Shown here one piece after another: positions 19,278 through 28,232 of a stretch of DNA of 64,000 bases (the stretch's first letter is position 1; every line of letters begins with the position of its first letter). The stretch is from JADKAV01 sp963732355 (GTDB lineage Bacteria > Actinomycetota > Actinomycetes > S36-B12 > UBA10799), in assembly GCA_963732355.1 (NCBI GenBank), contig CAVSZD010000007.1, positions 558,001-622,000 of the forward strand, in the 5' to 3' direction. The position numbers and the translations under genes were made by a program. Under the pieces are notes generated by a model. That model saw only the letters and a program-made list of their open reading frames with translations. It searched no databases and had not been told where the DNA came from.

Positions 19278-19613
19278 CTAGTTCAGAAGCAGCAGTGCGA
19301 CGGCGGCCATGGCCGCGCCGAGGACCCCGAATGCCGCGGCGTCCGACAAGCGCGATCGGGAGGTCAGCCAGCCCGCCGTAGCGGTGGGCAAAGCCAGTCG
19401 CAGCAAACCGGCAAGACCCATGGCGACCGCCAGCCCCAGAAGACCCGGGCGGGTGGATCCGAGTGTGAAGAGGGCCAAGCCCAGCACCGTGAACCCCGCG
19501 ACCAGCATGAAAGGCCACTGCAATGGCGGTGCTTTGGCGACCGTGACGGATGCCGCCGTGGCCGGCCGCAGCGAGGCGTCCGCGATCGCGTACTCCTCAC
19601 CGGCCGTGCTCAT
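19278..19613 (-). CDS. DUF3017-like small membrane protein
   Basis: A 111-residue protein with three predicted membrane spans (about 33-50, 54-74 and 90-110). Small DUF3017 membrane proteins sit between folD and mdh in many actinobacteria, and the position here is the same: 48 bp after folD and 72 bp before mdh on one strand. The function is unknown. Assignment rests on length, topology and gene order more than on residues. Confidence 0.7.
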   Translation of the reverse strand: MSTAGEEYAIADASLRPATAASVTVAKAPPLQWPFMLVAGFTVLGLALFTLGSTRPGLLGLAVAMGLAGLLRLALPTATAGWLTSRSRLSDAAAFGVLGAAMAAVALLLLN

Positions 19614-19661
19614 AGGGGTAACCGTATCCCTCCACAGCGAGAACCGCGTGCTACCGGGTGG

Positions 19662-20513
19662 TTAACGCGCGGCGGATTCGGCCATCTCGACAACGTTGAC
19701 CAGCAGCATCGCCCGGGTCATTGGCCCAACCCCACCGGGCATCGGGGCGACGAAACCAGCAACCTCGCTGACCTCGGGGGCAACGTCTCCTACCAGACCG
19801 GTAGCCGTCCGGGTGATGCCCACATCCAGAACTGCGGCGCCGGGTTTGACCATCCCCGCTGTGAGCAGGCCAGGCACGCCGGCTGCCACCACCACGATGT
19901 CTGCCTGGCGCGTGAAGAAGCCGAAGTCCGGGGTTCCGGTGTGACACAGGGTGACCGTTGCGTTTTCCGACTTGCGGGTCAGCAACAGCCCGAGGGGACG
20001 GCCAACAGTCACGCCGCGGCCGATGACCACGACGTGCTTGCGTGCGATCGGAACGTCATGTCGGCGCAGCAACTCGACGATGCCCCGGGGAGTGCATGGA
20101 AGCGGACTGGGCTCATTGAGGACCAGGCGGCCCAGACTCATCGGATGCAGGCCGTCGGCGTCCTTGGCCGGGTCGATGGCCGCAAGTGCTGCGCCTTGGT
20201 CAAGGCCGGCCGGCAGCGGTAGTTGCACGATGTAGCCGGTGCAGGCGGGGTCGTCGTTGAGGTTGCGCAGAGCCGCCTCAACGTCCTGCTGCGTGGCGGT
20301 GTCAGGTAGGTCCACTCGGATCGAGTTGATGCCGATCTCAGCGCAGTCGCGGTGCTTGCCTGCGACATACGCACGGCTGCCGGGGTCATCGCCCACCAGC
20401 ACGGTGGCGAGCCCGGGGGTGACTCCAGCCAGTTTCAGGGCCTCCACCCGCACCGCCAACTCCCCCCGAATGTCCGCCGCTGTCTGCTTGCCGTCGAGGA
20501 TCACCGCTGTCAT
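19662..20513 (-). CDS. folD: Methylenetetrahydrofolate dehydrogenase/cyclohydrolase
   Basis: Bifunctional enzyme that makes 10-formyl-THF, the one-carbon donor used by PurN and PurH upstream in the same cluster. 283 residues. It has SRAYVAGKHRDCAEIGI near 46 (catalytic Tyr and Lys), YIVQLPLPAGLD near 95, the DADGLHPMSLGRL motif near 120 and the NADP-binding GRGVTVGRPLGLLL near 166. It lies 47 bp downstream of purH. Confidence 0.95.
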   Translation of the reverse strand: MTAVILDGKQTAADIRGELAVRVEALKLAGVTPGLATVLVGDDPGSRAYVAGKHRDCAEIGINSIRVDLPDTATQQDVEAALRNLNDDPACTGYIVQLPLPAGLDQGAALAAIDPAKDADGLHPMSLGRLVLNEPSPLPCTPRGIVELLRRHDVPIARKHVVVIGRGVTVGRPLGLLLTRKSENATVTLCHTGTPDFGFFTRQADIVVVAAGVPGLLTAGMVKPGAAVLDVGITRTATGLVGDVAPEVSEVAGFVAPMPGGVGPMTRAMLLVNVVEMAESAAR

Positions 20514-20560
20514 GGGCTGATTCTCCCATTGGAGCCAGTAGTGGTTGTGCGCAGGCGCTG

Positions 20561-22096
20561 TCAGTGGAAGAAGTGCCGAACACCCGTGAAGTACATCGTC
20601 ACGCCGGCTGCTCGCGCGGCCGCGACGACCTCCTCGTCGCGCACCGAACCGCCCGGTTGGACAACGGCTTTGACACCGGCTTCGAGCAGGACCTCAAGGC
20701 CATCGGGGAACGGGAAGAACGCATCCGAGGCGCCGACAGCACCCGCGGCGCGTTCCTGGCCGGCGCGGCGCACGGCCAGGCGCGCGGAGTCGACCCGGTT
20801 CACCTGCCCCATCCCGATACCGACTGCGGCCTCGTCGCGCGCGAGCAGAATCGCGTTGCTCTTGACCGCACGGCAGGCCCGCCACGCGAACATGAGGTCG
20901 CGCAACGTCGCCTCGTCCGCAGGTTCACCTGCGGCCAACTCCCAGTTGCCGGGGTCGTCGCCCTCCGCGTCGATCCTGTCTGCGGACTGCATGAGCATGC
21001 CTCCGGAGATGAAACGCACCTCGGGACCAGCTGAACGGGCGGGCGCGACTAGCAACCTGATGTTCTTCTTGGATGCCAGCACCTCGAGTGCCTCGTCCTC
21101 GAACGCCGGGGCGATCACCACTTCCAGAAAGATCTCGGCCATGGCCTGCGCCACCTCACGGGTGACCGTGCGGTTCACCGCGACCACGCCCCCAAAGGCG
21201 GAAACGGGATCGGTGTCGAAGGCCGACCGATAGGCCGAGAGCAGATCGTCGGACACCGCGATGCCACACGGGTTCGCGTGTTTGATGATGGCCGCAGCCG
21301 GGCGTTCGAAGTCCCACGCCGTGCGGTGCGCCGCGTCGCCGTCGACGTAGTTGTTATACGACATCGCCTTGCCGTGCAGCTGCTCGGCATGGGCGAATCC
21401 GGCTGCGTGCTCGTTGACGTACAACGCTGCCTGCTGGTGCGGGTTCTCCCCGTAACGCAGGACCTCGGCGCGTTGCCAGGTGGCGGCCACCCAGCCGGGG
21501 AAACTGTCTGCGGTCTCCAGTGATCCCAACCACGACGCCACCGCAACGTCGTAGTCAGCGGTGTGGCGGAACGCCTTGACCGCCAGTTCGCGACGTTGAG
21601 CATCGGTGAAACCCTCACCGGCCTGCACGACTGCGACGACTTGCGGATAGTCGTGAGGGCTTACAACCACCGCGGTGTTGGCGTGGTTCTTGGCGGCCGC
21701 GCGGACCATGGCCGGTCCACCGATGTCGATCTGTTCGATGCAGTCCTCAACACCGGCCCCGCTGTTCACGGTCGCCGTGAAGGGGTAGAGGTTGGCCACC
21801 ACAAGGTCGACACCGACGATCTCGTGCTCCTCGAGTGTCTGAACGTGCTCGGGCCGGCGGCGGTCAGCAAGGATCCCGCCGTGGATGGCGGGGTGCAGGG
21901 TCTTGACCCGGCCGTCGAGGATCTCGGGGAATCCCGTCACGTCAGCAACCTGCGTCACCGGCACCCCGGCAGCGGCGATCGTGGCAGCGGTGGAACCTGT
22001 GGAGACTATTTGGACTCCAGCGTCATGAAGAGCCGTGGCCAGTTCCTCCACACCGGTCTTGTCGTAGACCGAGATGAGAGCTCGACGCAGTTTCAT
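20561..22096 (-). CDS. purH: AICAR transformylase / IMP cyclohydrolase
   Basis: Catalyses the last two steps of IMP synthesis. 511 residues. The N-terminal MGS-like cyclohydrolase domain begins RRALISVYDKTG with STGSTAATI near 35. The C-terminal transformylase has a LRYGENPHQQAALY motif near 205, an FERPAAAIIKHANPCGIA region near 257 with the catalytic Lys-His, and the terminal FTGVRHFFH. ATG 22096 is chosen because GGAAGG lies seven bases upstream and it overlaps the purN stop (ATGA). Confidence 0.95.
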   Translation of the reverse strand: MKLRRALISVYDKTGVEELATALHDAGVQIVSTGSTAATIAAAGVPVTQVADVTGFPEILDGRVKTLHPAIHGGILADRRRPEHVQTLEEHEIVGVDLVVANLYPFTATVNSGAGVEDCIEQIDIGGPAMVRAAAKNHANTAVVVSPHDYPQVVAVVQAGEGFTDAQRRELAVKAFRHTADYDVAVASWLGSLETADSFPGWVAATWQRAEVLRYGENPHQQAALYVNEHAAGFAHAEQLHGKAMSYNNYVDGDAAHRTAWDFERPAAAIIKHANPCGIAVSDDLLSAYRSAFDTDPVSAFGGVVAVNRTVTREVAQAMAEIFLEVVIAPAFEDEALEVLASKKNIRLLVAPARSAGPEVRFISGGMLMQSADRIDAEGDDPGNWELAAGEPADEATLRDLMFAWRACRAVKSNAILLARDEAAVGIGMGQVNRVDSARLAVRRAGQERAAGAVGASDAFFPFPDGLEVLLEAGVKAVVQPGGSVRDEEVVAAARAAGVTMYFTGVRHFFH

Positions 22097-22683
22097 ATCC
22101 GTACCTTCCGTCCTTCGACCGTGCACCCGTGGACCACGAGTTCGTTGACGACCTGCGGCAGCAATACCCACTCCGCGGCTTTGATCCGGTCGTGCAGGCT
22201 CTCCTGGTCGTCGTCGGGTTCGACCACCACAGGGCATTGCGCGATGATCGGACCGGTGTCGACCCCCGCATCCACCAGGTGCACCGTGCAACCGGTGACC
22301 GCGACGCCGTAGGCCAAAGCGTCAGCGACCGCGTGTGCGCCGGGGAAGGCAGGAAGCAACGCGGGGTGGCTGTTGATCACCCTCTGCGGGAAGCGTTCCA
22401 GGAACGCCGGGTCCAGGATGCGCATGAATCCAGCTGACACGATCCAGTCCGGCTCGTGGACGGCTACAGCGTCGGCAAGTGCCCGGCTCCAGCTCGGTCG
22501 GTCCGGGTATTCCCCAGGCGCCACCACCTGTGTCGGGATCCCGGCAGCAACGGCCCTGTCGAGGCCCTGCGCCTGGCGGTCTGCGGCCACCAGCACTATG
22601 TCGTAGGACCGGTTGGGATCGTCGATCAACGATTGCAGCAGGGTGCCCGTACCGGAGATCATCACGGCGACGCGGGCGGGCAC
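22093..22683 (-). CDS. purN: Phosphoribosylglycinamide formyltransferase
   Basis: Transfers a formyl group from 10-formyl-THF to GAR in purine synthesis. 196 residues. It shows VAVMISGTGTLLQSLID at the N-terminus (GAR site), a conserved INSHPALLPAFPGAHAVADA near 105 (catalytic Asn-His) and VDAGVDTGPIIAQ near 140 (catalytic Asp). The GTG at 22683 is chosen because AGGA lies eight bases upstream and the reading frame before it has no family similarity. It is coupled to purH by a 4-nt overlap. Confidence 0.93.
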   Translation of the reverse strand: MPARVAVMISGTGTLLQSLIDDPNRSYDIVLVAADRQAQGLDRAVAAGIPTQVVAPGEYPDRPSWSRALADAVAVHEPDWIVSAGFMRILDPAFLERFPQRVINSHPALLPAFPGAHAVADALAYGVAVTGCTVHLVDAGVDTGPIIAQCPVVVEPDDDQESLHDRIKAAEWVLLPQVVNELVVHGCTVEGRKVRI

Positions 22684-22718
22684 AACAGCGATCCTAGGTT
22701 GGAACCCGGTCTGGCCGT

Positions 22719-24011
22719 TCAGGCGGGCACATCCTCGGGCTCGTCGGTCAGGTCGATGACCTCCACGGGGTGCCTGCGGTGCCATGCCCACATCGCAAGA
22801 CGCTCGATCAGGACTCCGATGACAAGGGCCACCGTGAGGACCGCGATCACCAGCGGTGAGGGGCCCATCGAACCAAGTCGGCCCACCCCCAATGTCCCGA
22901 CGCTGATGGCCCACCAGAGATCTATGGCTATTACGAACAGCCCTATTGCGGCGGCGCGTTCCAGCACCATCGCCCGCCAGGTGTTCGCATCCCCGGCCAA
23001 GCGCGAGAGGACCACTCCAGCAGCGACAGGGATCAGCATTCCGACCAACCACCATGGCTGGTTCGTGGTCGGCAGCAACTGCAGCCCGAGCATGTCTATC
23101 GATTCGGGCAAGCCGGATGTGGGCGTGACAGTCGTGCCGGCCACATCGATACCGGTTCCGACTGCATAGGACAAACCCCACATGAGAGTTGCCGGTACAT
23201 AGCCGAGCCAGCCGATCAGTAGTGCAATCGAGCCGACGATCCCGGGCTGGATCTGCGACAACGAAAGCGCGGCCGAACCGTGGCTCAGCACAATCGCGGC
23301 GGCTAGGACAATGCAGGCGCCGACGGTCAAGGTTGCGAGTGCACCCACCGTAGGTCGGGCCAACCGCCAAGCGCGCTGCAGAACCTCGGTGCCCAGTCGT
23401 GCCCGCATGACCATCGCCGCCGATGAGACGACCAAAGCCAGCACACCAGCGTGCAGGGCGGCCCGGGCCGGAAGCGCCCAGACCCCCGACAGCGTGCCGA
23501 ACAACGCAGCCAGCAAAGCGACCGCTGCGTAACCGCTGGCCAGGCTCAAAGCTGCCACTGCCACCGACTTCGGATGGGCCACCGCAGCCCTGTGGGCCAC
23601 CCATCGCCCAGCAGCCCACAGAGTGGCCGCAGGGAAGACGATCCAAGCCCAGGGCAGAAGTGTCCACATCCCGTCGCCGGCTGTGAAGGGCGTGCCGTGG
23701 GCCACTAGCCAGATGTCTGCGCCCACCCGCATGGCCGTGTCCGAAGCGGACTCGCCGGCTGCAAATATCCAGACGATCAGGGTGCTGACGACGGCGATGG
23801 CTAGCCCGGTGAGCGAGGCCCACAGCCCAGCTGCGAAACCCGCTACGGGCAATGGCAGGGGACCGGAACGCCAGAACGTGCCAACAGCCTCGGCCGGAGC
23901 CGCCCAGCCAGCTCGGGTGGACTTGATGCGGTCTGCCTCACGGCTGGATGCGCCGCGGTTGACTGGCCTGGTGGTCCGGCTGCGCGGGCCAGGGGACGAG
24001 GCACGACTCAC
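22719..24011 (-). CDS. PerM-family (DUF6350) integral membrane protein
   Basis: Roughly 430 residues with about nine to ten hydrophobic spans and an acidic tail (DLTDEPEDVPA). Position directly upstream of purN-purH and near sucCD matches the PerM/Rv0955 locus of mycobacteria, where the protein supports division under magnesium limitation. The frame stays open to 24128, but that part overlaps the 35-bp tandem repeat. A GTG at 24011 starting MSRASSPG is preferred, without a clear ribosome site. The family call rests on topology and gene order. Confidence 0.75.
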   Translation of the reverse strand: MSRASSPGPRSRTTRPVNRGASSREADRIKSTRAGWAAPAEAVGTFWRSGPLPLPVAGFAAGLWASLTGLAIAVVSTLIVWIFAAGESASDTAMRVGADIWLVAHGTPFTAGDGMWTLLPWAWIVFPAATLWAAGRWVAHRAAVAHPKSVAVAALSLASGYAAVALLAALFGTLSGVWALPARAALHAGVLALVVSSAAMVMRARLGTEVLQRAWRLARPTVGALATLTVGACIVLAAAIVLSHGSAALSLSQIQPGIVGSIALLIGWLGYVPATLMWGLSYAVGTGIDVAGTTVTPTSGLPESIDMLGLQLLPTTNQPWWLVGMLIPVAAGVVLSRLAGDANTWRAMVLERAAAIGLFVIAIDLWWAISVGTLGVGRLGSMGPSPLVIAVLTVALVIGVLIERLAMWAWHRRHPVEVIDLTDEPEDVPA

Positions 24012-24105
24012 TGGTCTAGGGTCGCATCCGATCCGCGAAGCCGTGGGACATACACGCCGATTGGTCAGCAGGGCGCAAGACCGACCCCCGGTGGGCGGCC
24101 CGGCG

Positions 24106-24206
24106 GTGGCCGGCCGCTGGTCACGCAAACCGGCCCGGCAGTGGCCGGCCGCTGGTCACGCAAACCGGCCCGGCAGTGGCCGGCCGCTGGTCACGCAAAC
24201 CGGCAG
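24106..24206. repeat. Tandem 35-bp repeat, three copies
   Basis: The unit GTGGCCGGCCGCTGGTCACG with tail CAAACCGGCCCGGCA starts at 24106, 24141 and 24176. The first two copies match over the full 35 bp; the third stops after CAAACCGGCA and runs into palindrome copy 4 at 24210. It occupies the 318-bp intergenic space between the PerM-like and patatin genes, with nothing else seen there except the palindrome. Confidence 0.85.
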
Positions 24207-24209
24207 TTG

Positions 24210-24277
24210 GTTAGAGGTTGTGCTGTTGGTTAGCGAATCCACGCGTGTTTCCTCTAACCAACAGCACAACCTCTAAC
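24210..24277. repeat. 68-bp palindromic element, copy 4
   Basis: A near-perfect hairpin: GTTAGAGGTTGTGCTGTTGG with TTAG and its complement CTAACCAACAGCACAACCTC with TAAC make a 24-bp perfect stem around the loop CGAATCCACGCGTGTTTCCT. Same orientation as copies 1-3. The left flank is GGCAGTTG instead of GCCCGC; the right flank CAGG is retained. Confidence 0.92.
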
Positions 24278-24329
24278 CAGGTGGGGTCTGGCTGGGAAGC
24301 GCTCGCACCGGCGCCAGTAGCGTCGGGGC

Positions 24330-25550
24330 ATGAGCGAACCGACAGTCGCGGTTGTGTTGACGGGAGCGGCGGCGCGAGGGGCCTTCCAAGCCGGGGCGCT
24401 GTCGCGCATTGTGCCCGCACTGCAAGAGCGGGGAATGCGCCCGACGGTGTTCCTGGGCACGTCGGCCGGGGCGATCAATGCCACGTTGTGGGGCAGCATG
24501 GCGCATCTTCCGCCCGAACAAGCAGCTGAAGGGCTGCTCGCGATCTGGCGCAGCATGGACAGGCCGGACGTGTACACCCACCCCGCCTGGTCGCTGGTGC
24601 GCGACGGTTTAGGGCTGCTCCCCGGCGCGCTGCTCGACCGAGGTGACGGCCTGACCGCCATCCTGGACACCGCTCCCCTGCGCAAGACAGCCGACGAGGT
24701 CCTCGACTCAGCCCAATTGACGGCCAATGTGGCAGCCGGCCATCTTGACGCGGTGGGTGTGGCTGCCACCCGGATCCCCCCGGATCTCACGAAGGCCGCA
24801 ACCCGGCGGGACATGTCCGAGCAATGGCATGTCGCCCACGCCCACAGCGTTCTGTTCCTCGACACGACCCTGGACACAACGCACGTAGCCGATCCAGACA
24901 GGGCGCTGAGACTCGCAAGTGGCCCGGTTGATGCCGAGCATGTGCTCGCCTCCGCGGCGATTCCCGTTGCCTTCCCCGCGGTCGAAGTGCATCAGCCCGG
25001 ACGATTCGCCGGGTGGTACGTCGATGGCGGGGTCCGGCTCAACGCCCCGCTGCGCCCGGCGGTCGCTCTGGGTGCCGATCACCTGGTGGTGATCGCCGCA
25101 CATGCCACGCGCTATCCGACCGCGACCCCGGACCAGCCCGGCGACCAACCTGATCTGGCCGATTCCGCCGCCATGACCCTGCACTCGATCCTGGCCGACC
25201 GGGTCATCGAGGATCTGCACGACATCCGCACGCGCAACCGTTGGCTGGCTCAAGGGTGTACGCCGACTTCCGAGGCGGGCCGGAGCTATCACCAGGTAGC
25301 CCTGATGGAGGTCTCGCCCGACCCGGGGTCGCTGGCCACCCTCGCCTCAGAAATTCTGAGTTCCAAGTCGCGCTCGTGGTGGCGCGAGAGTGACAGCATC
25401 GTCCTTGGCAGACTGCTGCGGGGTGCCGGTGCCGGACCCGGGCAGCAAGAGCTGCTCAGCTACATGTTCTTCGACGACGAGTACTTCGCACGGCAGATCC
25501 GACTGGGGGTGAAGGCCGCCGATCGCGCCCTGCGCAAGGGTTGGCAGTAG
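24330..25550 (+). CDS. Patatin-like phospholipase
   Basis: A 406-residue serine acyl hydrolase. The oxyanion segment TGAAARGAFQAGAL near 11 is followed by nucleophile motif GTSAG (Ser45) and the catalytic-dyad DGGVRLNAPL near 232. No signal peptide or membrane span, so it is probably cytosolic or peripherally bound. The substrate is unknown; relatives range from RssA-like proteins to phospholipases. It is a single gene, starting 53 bp after palindrome copy 4 and ending 9 bp from the convergent sucD. Confidence 0.87.
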   Translation: MSEPTVAVVLTGAAARGAFQAGALSRIVPALQERGMRPTVFLGTSAGAINATLWGSMAHLPPEQAAEGLLAIWRSMDRPDVYTHPAWSLVRDGLGLLPGALLDRGDGLTAILDTAPLRKTADEVLDSAQLTANVAAGHLDAVGVAATRIPPDLTKAATRRDMSEQWHVAHAHSVLFLDTTLDTTHVADPDRALRLASGPVDAEHVLASAAIPVAFPAVEVHQPGRFAGWYVDGGVRLNAPLRPAVALGADHLVVIAAHATRYPTATPDQPGDQPDLADSAAMTLHSILADRVIEDLHDIRTRNRWLAQGCTPTSEAGRSYHQVALMEVSPDPGSLATLASEILSSKSRSWWRESDSIVLGRLLRGAGAGPGQQELLSYMFFDDEYFARQIRLGVKAADRALRKGWQ

Positions 25551-25559
25551 CGGCGCCTG

Positions 25560-26444
25560 CTAGAGCCCAGCGACGATCTCGTGCACCAGTTTTGCCGCCT
25601 GTGCCGGGGTCTTGCCGACTCGCACACCAGCGGCCTCCAAGGCCTCAGCCTTGGCTGCGGCAGTGCCGGAGGAACCCGACACGATCGCACCTGCGTGGCC
25701 CATGGTCTTGCCCTCGGGCGCAGTGAACCCAGCCACGTAGCCGACCACAGGCTTGGTCACGTTCTCCTTGATGAAGGCAGCAGCGCGCTCTTCAGCGTCG
25801 CCGCCGATCTCACCGATCATGATGATGACCTCGGTGTCGGGGTCCTCCTCGAACGCCGCGAGGCAGTCGATGTGGGTCGTCCCGATGACCGGGTCCCCGC
25901 CGATGCCGACACATGAGGTGAAACCGATGTCCCGGCACTCGAACATCATCTGGTAGGTCAACGTCCCGGACTTCGAAACCAGGCCGATGCGTCCGGGCTT
26001 GGTGATGTCCGCCGGGATGATGCCGGCGTTGGATTTGCCTGGGCTGATCAGGCCCGGGCAGTTGGGCCCGATCACCCGAGTCGTGCCCGAGTTCTGCGCG
26101 TAGGTGAAGAAGTTCGCGGTGTCATGCACCGGCACGCCCTCAGTGATGACCACCGCGAGCGGCACGGCAGCATCCACGACCTCGTGCACCGCACCCTTGG
26201 TGAACTTGGGCGGCACGAAGACCACCGACACGTTCGCGCCGGTCGCGTCCACGGCCTCCTGCACGGAGTTGAAGACCGGGATCGCAGTGCCGTCGGCATC
26301 GACGGTCTGCCCGCCCTTGCCCGGCGTCACACCGGCCACAATGTTGGATCCCCCGGCCACCATCCGTCGGGTGTGCTTGCCACCCTCGGAACCCGTGATG
26401 CCCTGCACCAGGATGCGGGAGTTCTCGTCAAGGAAAATCGCCAT
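25560..26444 (-). CDS. sucD: Succinyl-CoA ligase alpha subunit
   Basis: Substrate-level phosphorylation step of the TCA cycle with SucC. 294 residues. CoA-binding ITGSEGGKHTRRM near 16, VIGPNCPGLISPGKSNAGI near 120 and the phospho-His motif GHAGAIVSG near 245. The ATG at 26444 has GGGAGGA nine bases upstream; an upstream open frame overlaps sucC and is rejected. It is downstream of sucC by 16 bp. Confidence 0.95.
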   Translation of the reverse strand: MAIFLDENSRILVQGITGSEGGKHTRRMVAGGSNIVAGVTPGKGGQTVDADGTAIPVFNSVQEAVDATGANVSVVFVPPKFTKGAVHEVVDAAVPLAVVITEGVPVHDTANFFTYAQNSGTTRVIGPNCPGLISPGKSNAGIIPADITKPGRIGLVSKSGTLTYQMMFECRDIGFTSCVGIGGDPVIGTTHIDCLAAFEEDPDTEVIIMIGEIGGDAEERAAAFIKENVTKPVVGYVAGFTAPEGKTMGHAGAIVSGSSGTAAAKAEALEAAGVRVGKTPAQAAKLVHEIVAGL

Positions 26445-26460
26445 GTCTGTTCGTCCTCCC

Positions 26461-27633
26461 TCAGCGCGATGCCAACTCGGCCACGCGGGCCGCGGCTTCG
26501 TCCATCGTGTCCACAAGATCAATCACTTCGTGCTCTGCTTCATCGAGGATGCGCCGGCCCTCGGCGGCGTTGTTGCCGTCCAGGCGGCACACGATCGGCT
26601 TGTCCACCGCGTCACCGCGCTCGGCCAGCATCTCCATCGCCTGCACAATGCCGTTGGCCACCGCGTCACAGGACGTGATGCCGCCGAAGACGTTGACGAA
26701 CACGCTCTTCACCTCGGGGTCGCCGAGGATGATCTCGAGGCCGTCGGCCATCACCTGGGCCGACGCGCCGCCGCCGATGTCGAGGAAGTTGGCCGGCTTG
26801 ACGCCGCCGAACTGCTCACCTGCGTAGGCCACCACGTCGAGGGTGCTCATCACCAAACCTGCGCCGTTGCCGATGATGCCGACCTCGCCGGAGAGTTTGA
26901 CGTAGTTCAGCCCCTTCTCCTTGGCGATGACCTCCAATGGGTCGGTCGCTGCGTTGTCGACGAGTGCCTCGTGATCCGGGTGCCGGAAGTCGGCGTTGTC
27001 GTCAAGGGTCACTTTGCCGTCCAGGGCGAGGACCTGACCCTGCGGCGTCTTCACCAGGGGATTCACCTCGACCAGGGTGGCGTCCTCGTTGACGAAGACG
27101 TCCCACAAAGTCACCAGCACGTTCGCGACCTGATCGGCCACGTCCGCGGGGAACTTGGCTTCGGCCACGATCTCTGCGGCCTTTGCCGCGTCGACGCCGT
27201 CGATGGGGTCGATGAGCACCTTGGCCAGCGCCTCGGGCTTGGTCGCCGCGACCTCTTCGATGTCCATGCCGCCCTCGACACTGGCCATGGCCAGGAAGGT
27301 GCGGTTCGCGCGGTCGAGCAGGTAGGAGACGTAGTACTCCTCGGCGATGTCTGCGGCGCCGGTGATGAGGACCTTGTCGACGATGTGGCCCTTGATGTCC
27401 AGGCCGAGGATGCCTGCGGCTTTCTCTTCGGCCTCAGTCGGGTTCTGGGCGAGCTTGACTCCCCCGGCCTTTCCGCGGCCGCCGGTCTTGACCTGCGCCT
27501 TGACCACGACTGGACCGCCGATGCGGTCTGCTGCCTGACCGGCCGCCTGGGCATCGGTCACGACCTCACCGGATTGAGTGGGTACGCCGTGCTTGGCGAA
27601 CAGCTCCTTGGCCTGGTACTCGTATAGATCCAC
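26461..27633 (-). CDS. sucC: Succinyl-CoA ligase beta subunit
   Basis: ATP-grasp subunit of succinyl-CoA synthetase, 390 residues. The N-terminal MDLYEYQAKELFAKHGVP is the family signature. VVVKAQVKTGGRGKAGGV near 45 is part of the nucleotide site, and the C-terminal CoA-ligase domain has VNVFGGITSCDAVANGI near 320. The GTG start has GAGG seven bases upstream. It heads a sucC-sucD operon. Confidence 0.95.
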   Translation of the reverse strand: MDLYEYQAKELFAKHGVPTQSGEVVTDAQAAGQAADRIGGPVVVKAQVKTGGRGKAGGVKLAQNPTEAEEKAAGILGLDIKGHIVDKVLITGAADIAEEYYVSYLLDRANRTFLAMASVEGGMDIEEVAATKPEALAKVLIDPIDGVDAAKAAEIVAEAKFPADVADQVANVLVTLWDVFVNEDATLVEVNPLVKTPQGQVLALDGKVTLDDNADFRHPDHEALVDNAATDPLEVIAKEKGLNYVKLSGEVGIIGNGAGLVMSTLDVVAYAGEQFGGVKPANFLDIGGGASAQVMADGLEIILGDPEVKSVFVNVFGGITSCDAVANGIVQAMEMLAERGDAVDKPIVCRLDGNNAAEGRRILDEAEHEVIDLVDTMDEAAARVAELASR

Positions 27634-27689
27634 TGCACCACCTCATCGCTCGAACCGTAGTTGTGACGCTACTGTGTGGCGCGACCGGC

Positions 27690-28097
27690 TCAGACCACGG
27701 GGGTCGTGCCGAGATTGTCCTTGACCCACGAGACGACCTCCTCGGTGGATGTACCCGGGGTGAAGACCTGCGCCACGCCCATGCGGGTCAGTTCGTCGCG
27801 GTCCTCGTCGGGGATGATGCCGCCGCCGAACACCACGATGTCCGATGCGCCGCGTTGAGCCAGCAGGTCGATCACGGCCCGGAACAGGGTCATGTGCGCA
27901 CCCGACAGGATGGACATGCCGACCGCGGCCACGTCCTCCTGGATAGCCGCCTCGACGATCATCTGAGGTGTCTGGTGCAGGCCGGTGTAGATGACCTCAA
28001 CGCCCCCGTCGCGCAAGGCACGAGCGATGATCTTGGCCCCACGGTCGTGTCCGTCGAGCCCGGCTTTGGCGATGAGCACGCGAATCGGCTGGGTCAC
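27690..28097 (-). CDS. B12-binding small subunit of an acyl-CoA mutase
   Basis: A 135-residue stand-alone cobalamin-binding domain. LDGHDRGAKIIA near 15 carries the DxHxxG lower-ligand motif, SILSGAH near 64 and VVFGGGIIP near 90 complete the B12 fold. Size and motifs fit the small subunit of isobutyryl-CoA mutase (IcmB) or a split methylmalonyl-CoA mutase. No large catalytic subunit lies in this window, so the partner must be elsewhere. It sits 56 bp upstream of sucC, a sensible place for succinyl-CoA metabolism. Confidence 0.82.
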   Translation of the reverse strand: MTQPIRVLIAKAGLDGHDRGAKIIARALRDGGVEVIYTGLHQTPQMIVEAAIQEDVAAVGMSILSGAHMTLFRAVIDLLAQRGASDIVVFGGGIIPDEDRDELTRMGVAQVFTPGTSTEEVVSWVKDNLGTTPVV

Positions 28098-28232
28098 ACG
28101 GCCAGTCTACGAGGACGGCAGGCCCGCGGTGGAGCCGAATCTGGGGTCGCGATTCACCCTGCGGAGGCCAATTCTGGCTGCTTTTCCGGTGTCTGCCACG
28201 CGCAGAGGCCCGGCATCGGCTAGTTTCCCCTT

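Noticed and set aside
22684..23823. Fusion of a long upstream frame to PurN
   Set aside because: The upstream part is out-of-frame sequence of the PerM-like gene; GTG 22683 has a ribosome site and gives normal PurN length.
24012..24128. N-terminal extension of the PerM-like protein
   Set aside because: It is Arg/Pro/Ser-rich, unlike a membrane protein start, and overlaps the 35-bp tandem repeat.
24211..24420. Minus-strand open frame starting in the patatin gene and ending in palindrome copy 4
   Set aside because: It is antisense to a well-supported gene and its end is translated palindrome sequence.
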